In this document: positions 1-11,700 of the stretch, piece after piece
Layout: each line of letters begins with the position of its first letter
Numbering within the stretch: position 1 is the first letter of the stretch
Source of the DNA: Durusdinium trenchii
Lineage: Eukaryota; Sar; Dinophyceae; Suessiales; Symbiodiniaceae
DNA length: 64,000 nucleotides
Assembly (NCBI GenBank): GCA_963970005.1
Contig: CAXAMN010018890.1
Location: 1,087,193 to 1,151,192, forward strand
Direction of reading: 5' to 3'
Position numbers and translations under genes: made by a program
Notes under the pieces: generated by a model
The model's input: only the letters and a program-made list of their open reading frames with translations
The model's database searches: none
Told to the model about the DNA's origin: nothing

Positions 1-431
1 TAGTTGTCTTTGTCTTGGTTGTCATTTACCGTTTTCATCATCCCCAAACATCCACAACCTTTCCTCACTCACAACATCATCGTCAATCCTTCTTATCAGC
101 CGTCAGCCATAGGTCAACCTGACAATCATCATCCTCATCATCACCTCATGGCACTTATCAGCATCATACTCTTGTGCGTACAAACTGTTTGTCATTAGTT
201 TTTTGCGCTCCTCTTTCTCAGCGCCACCCATGACGACCATTCCAGCTCCCCCCGACTTGTTTGGCATCCAACATGCCTCCGCCCATTCACCTGTTTGTTG
301 AATAGTCTATTCAGCACATCCATCGATATCCCAAAGGAATTCACAAGCTAATAGATTTTAATACTATCAACCCATAACAAACCCAAATTTTGCTTTCATT
401 TGGAAACAACCCATGCCCATGACTCCCAGGT

Positions 432-3400
432 GGCAGCTGGCACAAGCCTCATCAAGAGACTTCAGGAAGGTCTCGCGGCACAATCCTCAATCCAGCGACT
501 TTGTTGGATCGATGCAACTGGGTACGATGGGTTTCCAGCTCTGTCGGTCTTGGAGGTAGGGTTGCCGCCAAAAGCAAAAACCGGAAATAGGAGCAGAACA
601 TCGTGAGAAACCAAGAAAACTCATACACTCCAACATTAGAAGTTTCCTGTGTTTTTTCCTGAAGCTATTGGCGTTGCCCCAGGCCCCTTCAAAACCAACC
701 ACAATGTGCGCAACCATTGTGCACCAAGATGGAGGACGTACGGACAGGGCCGCAAAACTCTGTGAAAGGGTCTCAACAGCTACGTATGAGGCTGCGAGGT
801 CAAAGAAGATCAACATGTCTTCTTTCCCTGATATGGCGCCACTAGTTGCTGAGCTGCAGAACTCACGACCTGATGGGTCAATGCAGAAGACCACCTTCAA
901 TGTCACCAGCCAAGAACCAAAAGGTGGTCTCATCATCAAAGAATCCTTTTTTGAGCAGTTTGGTGAGATGGAGGAGTTTATGGAGCTCGTTGCTGCCCAC
1001 AATGCCAAATACAATCCTCAAGGGGTTCGTTTGAAAGACACCATGGCAAGCCCCCGTCGCCCTGAACCCGTGGAGCAGCCAAAAACTGTCGTCATCCCCA
1101 CAGATGAGCCTCTGACCGTGGAGAAGTTGGTGGCGCTTCCAAACACGTCTTGGCCTCAACTCGGCTTTGCTCGGGTTGGCTCCACTCATCATATTGGGAT
1201 TTCATGAGCCATGTCATGTTTCTTGCCAAGGTCATCCCTTGTGATCAACTCGCAGGTCAGCATGGTGGTGGACCAAGATCGAATTTTCGTGACGACCAAT
1301 TCTGAATCTGCCACCCTCCTTCACCACAGGGAGCTCTGCTCCTTCGGTTCAGGAACATGGTGTGATGGAGCGGATGCAGTTGAAACCATGGAAAGTGACT
1401 CCAAGTGGATATCGGGAGCAGTTTCATTTGAAACACCGATAGTTCTTGAGCGAAAAAAGGTTCTGAGCCATCTGCAGGGAGTGGCTTGCTTAGAGAAGCC
1501 CACTCCATTGCGTCAGCTCTTGACCATGTTGGAAGACGCTGGAGAGGCGGGAAGTGGGAGTCGTTTTTACAACCTCCCAGGTCTCAATGTAGAACTGCTT
1601 GACATATCTACGATATCTAATAAGTAATTTTATAAACTTACTATACAAATGTTATTGGGCCTGGTTGGTTGGATTTTTAGAGGGTTCTCAAGTCAGTGGA
1701 TAGTGGAAACCCCAGGGGCTCATTGCAAATGTTGGCAGGTCCGTGTTGGCTACAGTCACCACACTGTTGATCTCCCGCAAGACTCCATCAAGTCCGAAAA
1801 GGCTTTGTGCTTTGCTATTGATGCCAAGCAGCAAGATGATGCAGTGGAACCGCCAAAGAAAAAGCAAAAGAACATCCCGAAGAAGGCAAGATAATCTTGC
1901 AAACACAGAATGTTGCACTACATATTCCCCCAAACAAAAAATCACAGAAGCGGGGTGTTGAACCAGGCATCGCCAACCACCTTTGGTGCAAAGCTGAATC
2001 TCAAGAAGCTGTTGAATTGCCAAGCATTGCGCATTGGATTCCGAGTGAGGCCAGACTGTGATTCTAGACTTTATGACTTGCTTAATGTAAGCTGAACAAA
2101 AACCTTCAATGAGCCACTGAAACAAATCAGTTCGACCTCAATTGTTTTGTAATAGTTGTATCACCCTTTTTCATTCAGTGAGCTTGCCCTCCCCAATATT
2201 CCCCAATCATTCCTGGGTCTCCAGGCTGGAAGTGGCAAACGGCACCACGACTTTGATGCCGCAAAGGCCTATATGCGTTTTGAACGGACAGCTCGAGTTG
2301 GAGCCTTCGCAAGTTCTTCAGCTTATGTAGGAGCACAGGGCAGGAAACATACATAGTGATTGCACAATTACAACCATTGATAACTTTATGCTCTACCAAC
2401 TGTAGATCTATGTCTATCCATATCTGCCCAGTGCAAGTGCTCGAGTGAGCCGCTGGTGGTGATCCGAAAGGATATGCTCTTAAGCAGTCCGTGCTGCGTC
2501 ATGAAACAATATGTCATAACCTTCCACCAAGTGGAAAACAAGCTACTGAGCTCGACTCTGGATATAGTGTGGTATTAGGCAAGATTCATTAAGAGCGTAC
2601 GGCTTTCAACGTTTCAATGCCAGGTGCTAGAAACGTCGTATAGACCCCAGCGCCTTGAAAAAGGATGGACCATCGCATGCGGCCATCGAGCAGTCTACCG
2701 AGGGTACATTGAAAGGGATTGTTGTCTTTAGAGGTGTGTTGATTTCAGGGGTGTGTTGCTTTCTTGCAGGGTTTCAGGCCAAACTAACAAAGGGACATCC
2801 AGCTTGGACCAATGTCGGACTCTGATTGTGAGCTGATCGATGCTGCTGCACCTGCTCGTCATCATACTCCAGTCAGGGTCTAAGTTCTCAAACATTATTT
2901 GAAACATGAAGCTGATGGCTGGAAGTAAGCAATAGCAACTCATTAAGCAATAAAACATATTATCTCAAGAAACTATTGAACGTTATTGAACGTAGCACGC
3001 TACCATTCCTAGCTTTTCGGGACGAAGTTGATGAACATTCACCGTGATTGAGCCACACCACCAGCGTTGCCAGTTCTTGAGGCCTTCAACCTTGAAGCAA
3101 TGATGTCAGTGCAAACCCCAGAGTCTCAGATCAGCAAAACAGCCTTTCCGGGTACTACCCCCAAAACTACTGCTGGTACATCCCTTCCGCAGAGTGGACA
3201 GCCGACCACTACCAAAGCAGTGGCATCAGCATCATCTTCTGCAGTGACGTCTGTTTCAGGCAGGACCAACATTAGATATTGTGTGATCGAATTGGCTTGT
3301 GAGTCATACATTTGCACTTAAACATTTGCATTTTCATTTGGTTTGTGAGTCATACTTCTGAGTCCATTATCGGTTGGCACAGGATTACCGCCAAAGTTCA

Positions 3401-5347
3401 ATGCTGCTGGTTCTTCATCAGATGAACAAACAAATGCAAACACCGACAAACCACCCGCCCAAACAAAACACACAGGGAAAGGCAAGGGAAAGGGCAGGGG
3501 AAACAAGGCCAAGACCAAGGCTAAATCCAAAAAGACTGATGATGATGACGATGATGATGCTGATGTAAAATCGCCAGATGGTCCCGAGAAACCCAAAAAA
3601 CGAGATGATGAAGATGGGGATGACGCCACTGATGATGGTGGTGGTCATGAAGCCGAGCCACGGAAGCGCCCTGCTGGACAGCCCAAACCAAAATCTGGCC
3701 GAAAAGGCCGGGGTATAGACCAGATACTATTTAGCTCGATTTGGTTTTGTTGTCAGGTAACCAAGCGAAGAAAGATCCGAGGAAACCTGGGAGGAAGCAG
3801 ACAAAGAAAAATGATACATTTGCTGCTGCTCACGCTGTGGAGGCAAGCCTGCCATGCCATATCGTTTTGCTTAGCCTGTTTGGTTGTTTTGTTAGGCCGT
3901 GGCGACTCCGCAAAAGAAGCCTGACCCACTTGCCAGCCTCAAGGTGCAAATTAGACTTTCACTTCATGTCATTGTCTGAGTAAAGTTGTTAAAGGTGACA
4001 TCAAATCAGATTGGGTTTGCTTAGGGTTGGGGAATGATTACCTTATCTTGGAGGCTCAAGTGCAAAAGCGGCGATGCATTCAAGCGCCAGTGGTGGAGCC
4101 AGCTGAGCCACTCATGAGTTCAGCTGTGGAGCCAAACCCACGAAGTCGTCTTCGCAGGTCCAACGCGATTGAAATGGAGTTCATGAATGATTCCCAGCCC
4201 CGGAGTCCTGCTACGCCAAATGAGAGTCAGCTTTTTGGGGGAGATTCATTGGAGACAGAATTGGATGAACCCAGCCATGGTTGTTGTGAGGATGGTTACT
4301 TGCTTTTAGGCGAGGCTACCCAGGAGGCGGTGGACACGTTGGAAGGGGGAGCTGATACTTTGGAGTACCCGATGGATGATGCCCTGAAGACTGCCCCGGA
4401 GAGTATGATGAAGAGCGACACATTCCCAGGTGGGGTTCGTTTGTTGGCAGGATTGGTTTGGGTTACCTTAAACCTGTTCAGGTGGTGGAGTTGATGAGCA
4501 CATCTGCTCCTCACCTACGCTCCGTCTTGGTTTCTCACCTGAGGCTAGGTCAAAGTTGTTTGCTTTTGGTTCTGCTTTGCAACATTAGTGAAATATAGTG
4601 AAATTAAATAGGCCTGACTAAGCTGCCGTGTTGGTACTGTTTAGGCGCATTTGGAAGAGATGGAGGAAGCTGTGGAAGAACACCCTAAGGACCCGGAGGC
4701 ATGGGACCTTTATTTTCTTCAGAGTTCAAACCCTTACTGTATTCATCTGTATTCGCTATGTAGGTTTCAGCTGCTCGCAATCTATCCGAGGCCTGATTTT
4801 CTAGTTTGTTCATACGCGTTACCCTCTTACTACTTGCCTGGCAGGAATTTTCAAGCGCAATGGAGAGCCAGGAGACTACTATCAATCAGGGGCCTTCTTC
4901 TTCTGCTCCTCCACTCTTAGTTGCAACGCCAAAAGTTCACGCGAAAGGCAAGGCCAAGCCAAAGAAGCAGACCAACAAGACGACCAAGAAGGCTGAGGCA
5001 GCAAAAAGCAAGAAGAGCAGCAAGAAGAAGGATTGATTGTATTTTAGCTTGCTTGTTTTTTCCTGCTTGATTACAACCAAACAATACCAAACATACTATC
5101 CAGGAAACTTGGACTACAGAGTCGCTGAAGAAGAAGCTCCACAGTGTTGGGCTCTCATTTTCTGAATGTTCCTCATTTGCTGCACTCCCCTTCTCAGAAC
5201 TAGGCCTACTGCTGTGGCTTTAAAGCCCCTGAAAACAAGACCAGCGAAGAACGGCGGGCAGCTGGTGTGGCTGCGCGTCGGAAGTGTCTTAAGGAGTTGA
5301 GGGAGGCTGGTGTGCCGGTGGCACAGGACTATGTTCTGCCGGCTTAG
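432..5347 (+). CDS. Multi-exon gene for a lysine-rich, acidic low-complexity protein, function unknown
   Basis: I do not recognise the family. Coding-like segments on the + strand follow AG acceptors at about 432-605, 683-1190, 1255-1590, 1741-1884, 2225-2345, 3066-3265, 3383-3712, 3757-3842, 3896-3943, 4054-4429, 4645-4700, 4763-4794, 4845-5032 and 5224-5347 (stop TAG 5345-5347). Joins 3712/3757 and 3842/3896 keep frame with a GT and a GC donor; others are approximate and one or two exons may be missing, because some phases do not match. The composition suggests a nuclear or nucleic-acid-binding protein: Lys/Gly runs then an Asp run in 3440-3620, KPKK-type basic patches, Ser/Pro stretches, and a Lys-rich segment at 4900-5030. 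This is inferred from composition only. It could be two neighbouring genes. Confidence 0.5.
3383..3712 (+). CDS. Best-supported exon of the lysine-rich gene (Gly/Lys tract then poly-Asp)
   Basis: Open across 330 nt between an AG acceptor (3381-3382) and a GT donor (3713). The reading frame encodes a Ser/Thr/Asn-rich start, a GKGKGKGRG basic tract, repeated KTKAKSKK, seven consecutive Asp (about 3536-3560), then KPKKRDDEDGDD and a basic C-terminal end (KPKSGRKGRG). It ends in phase 1 and continues in frame into the exon at 3757. Alternating basic and acidic tracts resemble linkers of chromatin or nucleolar proteins, but no domain is recognisable. Confidence 0.6.
5224..5347 (+). CDS. Terminal exon of the lysine-rich gene
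   Basis: Follows an AG acceptor and encodes a short charged segment beginning APENKTSEERRAAGVAARRK and ending in VLPA before a TAG stop. The RRAAGVAARRK stretch is helical and basic. It is preceded by a Lys-rich exon (4845-5032) whose likely donor is a GA dinucleotide. Assignment to the same gene as the upstream exons rests on strand, spacing and composition. Confidence 0.45.
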
Positions 5348-8344
5348 AGTTATTTTGAAATTTGACCTTGAGGAATCTGATGAGATTCAAAGTTCAGTGG
5401 CAATTGGACATTGCTGCTTAATCGTTGTGATCACATGCAACAAGGGGAAATTTGAGCGGGAAAAGGCGTGCTCAGTGGACCAATATGATGTTGTTTGTGC
5501 CTACTATGTGAATTCCAATGAAGCATTCACTGCACTGTTCTAGTCAACTGCCAGGCTGATTGCCAACATTGAACCGTGTTGGATGGCAGAAGGGAAAAAG
5601 AGTGCTTGGGTCATGGGTCTGTGAATCCATGGATTGTGGGAACACCCACTTGCTAAATGGAGAACACCCACTTGTCAGTGGAATTGCTTAATAATTGTTT
5701 CCCCCTCCACCTCCTCAAGAAGAAACAAGCAACTCTTCACCCTCCATAGCTCTCCTTCTCCACCAGTCTCCAGTTCCTTCTCCCCACCACGCCCCTGTGA
5801 TCCCATCTCTGCCCAGTCACAAATCCCATCTCTGCACGCCCCGGAGCCGGCGTTGCCCTGGCCCGCGTGCGGTGCGTGTGCACAGCAGCACGCCAGCCAT
5901 GAGGCCACAGGCCAGGACGGTCAGGACACACCTGCGGTGCCGCCCGGCGTTCGACCGGTGCAGCGCGTTCCGTGCGTGGCGTGAAGGGTGCTCTTCGATG
6001 AGCCGATAGACTGGTCTGTCCGATCTGATCGAGCCCCAGTTTTGGTCAATACCCTTGATCTATGTTCTCCAGTGCTTGCAAGTACTTAAAGTTAGCAAGC
6101 TCAAGAATTCTTAGAAAAAGCCTGAGCCTGAGATGTGACAGTTGGACACTATACTTCACTATACCCCCCCTGGTCCTGACGCAGCAACCCAAATATGTGG
6201 ACGAGTTTCAACGATCTGCGCGTCCGTCCTCCACCAAATGGCGCCGCATCAGCTTTGCAGGTGAGTATCACGAAACATCACGAAACAAAGGACACCCCCC
6301 CCTGAAAGTGTGCATAGAACCTCAAATTCGAACATCAGTAGCATATACGTGCGCTTTCCAATCGTCCATGTTGCTCCACGTTCACCGTTTGCGGGTGTGC
6401 CTAGCTTGAGCTTCTTTCAAAAGGATTGTCTTCATTCGTCATCATTCATCCGGATTCCACCCTGAGATTCTGGGAGGGAACGGCTTCTAAGCAGTCGCTC
6501 ACTTGAAATACCTGCACCAATCATACGCAGGTAAGGGGAGTTTCGTTGTCCACTTCTTGTCCAAGTGCAGCCAGCTTTCAGTGCGCTACGAATTTGGATG
6601 AGTTTGGTAGAAATAGCTCATGTGTTCGAAGTCATCTGATCAAGTTGCCACAGGTGCAACGAACATCACACAAATTCTGGCATTCAATCGAATCCAACCG
6701 AGGCCGAAGAGGAACAAGACTCAAAACCAACAAGCTCAAGTGAGCCTGGTTGTTTAAAGAACACATTGGACCAATCTACAGTGCGCCATCGCAAAGATCC
6801 GCGGATTTGCACCCCTCCGGATCCACATGGCCTCAGAGTCTTCGACATGGGCAGCTTAGAACGTTGTACCCCCAGTAACGTGTCGCCTTCTCTGAGCCAA
6901 GCTTACGGCAAATATCGCACCGGTGCTAACGTGCCCAAATTTATGGGGTGCCCCGGTGCCCCTGCCGGTGGGCACAGGACATCAGCAGATTCAAAGGAGT
7001 GGTGTTTGCAGGGCATGGACGCGCATCATCCACTCACTTTGAGGCTTAAAAGACCACCCATACGAAACCTCAGGCAGCTACATCCGTAAGACTTCAGCAC
7101 CCTGGCTGTGGAAGATACATATTTGACATTCAGATTGTATTACAATAACGACAATAATATCTATATCTTCATGCAAGCCTCACCCAAAAAGAAGTGGTCA
7201 AACCCTCTTGGCCTCGCCTTGCGGAACCTGCGAGAAATCCACTCCCACCCCATCGAGCACGTGACCAGCTACGTAGATGATTCAGGCCGGGAGTCTCATG
7301 ATGCATCTGGCCACTGTATTATATAACTGTTGCCACCCGCTGTCAAAACATCCTCAGCAACCCTGCCACGGCTTGCCCCCCTGATCACTCCGTCTCTTGA
7401 TTGCTGCGCTAACTGGGAATTGATGCGTCGTGCATCGTGCCTACAATGCCATGCTTGAGGATCCTTCAAAATCGCGGACACCAGCTGCATGGGTGCATGC
7501 TCAAGCTGCCTCTGACGCGCGCATCACACTTGGTGTTTGTGCGCAGGCACTGGCAAACCGTATATTTACCGTGGACAACAATCATGAGAAAAACGGCCCA
7601 TGCCGAGTTCGATCAATCACCACATCATGCCGACTTAGTTTTTGCAAACTCCTTCCTAGCAAGATGCCAAACACAAGCCATTAAGCCACATTGAAGCAAA
7701 GACATGCAACACCCAACAAGTTCATCCAAGCTACGCCGACCACCGGTCAATGACTCATAGCCATAGCCCTATTACTAACCCTATCCTTTGCCAGCGCCTG
7801 TCAGACTACGAGCGAACGCCCCAGCAGGTCAGGTTGACTCAGGTTGACTCTTGCAACTCCTGGCGAACGACCCGTCTGTACGGTCGAGGTGTCCGGTCTG
7901 TTTGAACCATGCGAAACCTTTCGACCTGTCTCTCTCCGCACATTTCGTTGGCTTTAGGTCCGGTCCGATCAGGCCATGTCGGTGGCTTCGAGTCCTATCA
8001 GGCCATGCCTCGAAGTGCAGTTCCTTGATACCATGCCATGCAATTCAGTCCTTGACCCAAAAACCGCCTACAAAGCGCAATCGCGCCATCCATCGAGGCC
8101 CAAGCTCGCCTGGACGTCTTCGTCAGAACAATGGATCAATCAAATCCTTCCTGGGCGTCCAATGCGTCTGTCGGCGAGGCGTCGGACTGGATCTTGGGGA
8201 TGAAGCTCTTTGCCCGAGGGGGGAGAAAGGACAACAGCACCAACCACAGGAAAATCCAAGTTCCCTGGCACATGAAAGGTGGAGTAAGAGGAAAAATAGT
8301 GGACCACCAGAACTTGACATTCTCATTCCAAGCGTCCATGTCGC
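5348..8344. other. Intergenic stretch, no supported gene
   Basis: About 3 kb without a coding signal I can defend. A GC-richer patch at 5800-6010 could encode, on the - strand, a short basic segment followed by a hydrophobic stretch (CVLTVLACGLMAGVLLC), but no homology or splice support was seen. The ACSL stop codon should lie here and was not found. Confidence 0.3.
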
Positions 8345-8772
8345 CTCGGCCACGGACCGCTTGAGCTTCAGCGAGGGCGTGAACTCACCTGGGGCAAGTT
8401 GGGTGCACGTGGGCATATGTGGGCGGAAGAACTCGAACGAATTTCTGGCAAAAACACATGCATTTTTGTTTGTCCATATTATTTTGTGGGCAGCATATGG
8501 CATCCGTCATTGTTTCAGTTTTTGGTAGTTTTTGCCCTGGAGGTATGTCAGTATGTCCTTGAATTGTCTATTGAGGCAAAATCCTTTTGAAGCGTACTTC
8601 CCGGTGGACATGTTCCGCCCCAAGCACCCCCCGAATGATGTCTGCCGGGAAAAGAAGTTGGTCTCACTTGCAGCCGCAACTTCTCATCTGTCACATGGCC
8701 TCTGACGTTCGAGAAGCCAAGGTCAAACGAGTTGTTGCGCATCGCCCACTTCCCCAAGATCTTCCAGCGCAA
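8345..8772 (-). CDS. ACSL: ACSL exons near the C terminus
   Basis: Exons 8700-8772 (KWAMRNNSFDLGFSN) and 8345-8388 (EFTPSLKLKRSVAE), joined in phase 1 through a GC donor to give RGEFTPSLKLKR. This matches the family's FxxxxGELTPTLKLKR block, whose lysine region closes on the active site during adenylation. The first exon could instead start at 8752. A final short exon with the stop codon should follow below 8345 and was not recognised. Confidence 0.8.
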
Positions 8773-11700
8773 CTGGCTGGTGGTTTCAACTCATATATGA
8801 CTCATATACGTGAAGAATATGAGTCAGTATGGTTCAGTCATCCCAAGAAAAGGAGCTTTCAGAGACGGCCTCAGCGGCGGACGAACGACCGTCCTTGGGG
8901 CGAACGACCGTCCTGGAGGGGTTAGACAACCATCGACCGTTGTGGAGCAATCCATGGGGGGCCCCAACATGTCTGCGACCGATGGGGGGCCCACATCAAC
9001 CTCCTTTTGGGGCTTGCGCCATCTACTCCGAGACCACTGGAACAGACACATCGGAAAAGCACCACCCAATGCAACTCATCATTCTTCCTTCCGTCCTCTT
9101 CCGTTCCTTTCCGCTCGGACCATCCTGCCTGTTTGGATTGAAAAGTCCCGTGGAACAATGGCAAACTTCTGGATCTTCCACGCGTTGCTGATGCAAACGT
9201 TCCTCAGCTTTGCCCCCGGGCGACCGAAATGGAAGAATATCGAAGACGCCCTGAGTCAACGTAGATAGAGGAAGAACCAAACAAATGAGGCGAACAATCG
9301 ATGTGGCGAATGAAGTGGACAACAAAGGTGGTGCAGTTGCACCAGGTTTAGGAAATATATTATATATATATGTACTACCCTAAACTTCCAAAGTCTTGGA
9401 AAAGCGAAGCCTTCCAGCAAAGACTTAAACTGCGAATGAAAGACTTAAAAAGAGTCACTGTATTTGACCTTTCCTGGAACCTGGATGGATGGATGGATCG
9501 ATAAGTAGATAGATAGGTAGATAGATGCAGATAAGTAGATAAAGATAGGTAGATAGATGCAGATAGGTAGATAAATGGATATTCAATAGATATAGAATGA
9601 TATAGATATAGGTAGATCTTGGGGGTTGTCTTTGGCTTGGTGGGTGCATCTACCAGTCACCCAGCCTGCGGAGGTACCCGATTGCAAACAAGAGACGGGT
9701 CGTTGTTGGCCACATTGATCGCATCCTGAATGTACTTCTGCCAAATTGGGTCCTGCACACACGTGGCCTACACCGTTGGTGACATGTGATTTGCCACCGG
9801 ATGGTTGGCGACATGCGGGTGTGACTTCAAACCTAGACCCGCCCAGAAGTGCACACACCATGCACTGGACATGTGGCAAGAAGCACTTGAATCGGGAAAA
9901 TTATTGAACGCCCCAGCAAGACCACAATCTCTTCAATCAACCGTAGAACAAATCAACTTAAGTAATTTCAACACTTTCGCAACTGTAATTCTTAAACACA
10001 CCCACACAACCATGAGATCACGTGCATGTTTGTGTGACATGTTGGCCTGCAATCCCTCATGATTTGGCAAGGTGTGTGTAAATATATGGATGGTGGTTGT
10101 GTGCTATGGTGGATGGAAGTCTAAGTCTGGCCTGGGAATTGCTTTTGCAGCATGCTAACGGACATGAACAGGAATAGAATGCCTTTGTTGAAATGATTTA
10201 GAAGGGAATGAGCTGATTGTAAGTTGCAAGGGGAGGGAAAATATCCGTTTCGTGGCAGTCTCCTGTTGACAAAATACTTAGAGAACGCCAAGCAGGGATC
10301 TGAAGCTGAGCAATAGCAAGCTGAGTTCAGTTCTCTTTAGGGCGCGTGGCACTTGCATGCGTTTCAACCAACGAACCACATGATATAATTCCATTCCAAA
10401 GTGCTGGTGGGTCGCCCACTTGAAAAAGACATCGGCAGTGTTTGGATGGATTGCAGTCAAAGCCCAAGGGCTCAGAAAAAAACAACGTGATGATCAAAGT
10501 AAAGAAAGAACCAACGCCTCGTTCATCCAAACCTGTTTATTGTAGCATCAGCCCCCAAAGCAGTTCTAGGGTCTGGAGAAATCAGGATCAATACTTAGCG
10601 ATGTTACATGGATTCCCCCATCTCCCTTTTCACAAGGCAATCCAGTAGAGAGTCAACTCGTATGAGCCGGCCTGCTTTTGCATGCTGGGCCAGCGTTTTG
10701 GGGTGTTCGTCTTTCCGACGCAGAAGCTCAAGACATCGACGGAGTCACCACTCACGGACCACAGCAGTCAACAGCAGTCTTCCGCACCAATGTCAGCGCT
10801 TCAAACGCTTCATTCTTCCCCTTATGCATCCCATTCCGCAAAACGACCTTCCGGTAAGAAGCACCGACCAATTAGGAACCTCCTGAGCGGCATGCATAGC
10901 ATTGGCAACATCACATTCACATCGAGGAGCTAAGAGTTTGGGATAGTCTTGATATGTCGTGATGCTTCCTCTGGACCAGCAAGTAGGCAATCATGTTTCT
11001 CAGAATGAATGTGAATATCGTTGCTCTTACAGTGATACAGGTTCCCATTATGCTACCTATCCAACTGAATGGGGGATGCCGCCATCGCGATCATCGCGGC
11101 TAAGTTGTGACCTCATTGTTCGATCTGTTCACCCAGTCTTCAACGGGTTACTCAAGTAACAAGAACTCATCCACAAGCTCGTGCATGCCACTGCATGTGA
11201 GTGCTGGCCCCCCCAAAAAAACTCGTCTTGTCTTGGGAGGTTTCCCTCCAAGAATGGATTTCAACCTTGTTGGATGCATTCCAACCCCTAGGACGAACTC
11301 CAAACGCCACCGCCACCGCCGTTCGCCGCTGTTCTGGACCGAATCAATGCATATCGACATCATGAAGGTCGGTCCTTGATGGCTTCAGAGATGGTCTTGA
11401 CCGCCGGGTTCACCTGGAACCGGCATGAAAATCACTTCCAAACACCTTATTAGGCCCTGTATTTAACATTAGATCAAAATAGATCAAACATGAGAACAAC
11501 AAACAAGTATAAAACATTGTATATAAAAAGGTTTCAGTTGGTTGCAGCTTGATCGAATTCATGCAGGTCACGTGGAAACAATCCGAGAGACGTACAGGTT
11601 AACCGCTTCTCCCCTACACTGCACAAAGCAAAAGGTACTGCTTGCAGAGTCGGAAGTAGACTAAGTAGTGGCTAAGTAGTGGATTTACACGAGTTGCAAG

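Noticed and set aside
487-1014. 175-codon - strand ORF
   Set aside because: It lies opposite the lysine-rich gene's better-supported + exon; composition is unremarkable and no motif is present.
3318-3648. - strand ORFs with Ser/Val/Ile runs
   Set aside because: They are the complement of the Lys/Asp-rich exon at 3383-3712.
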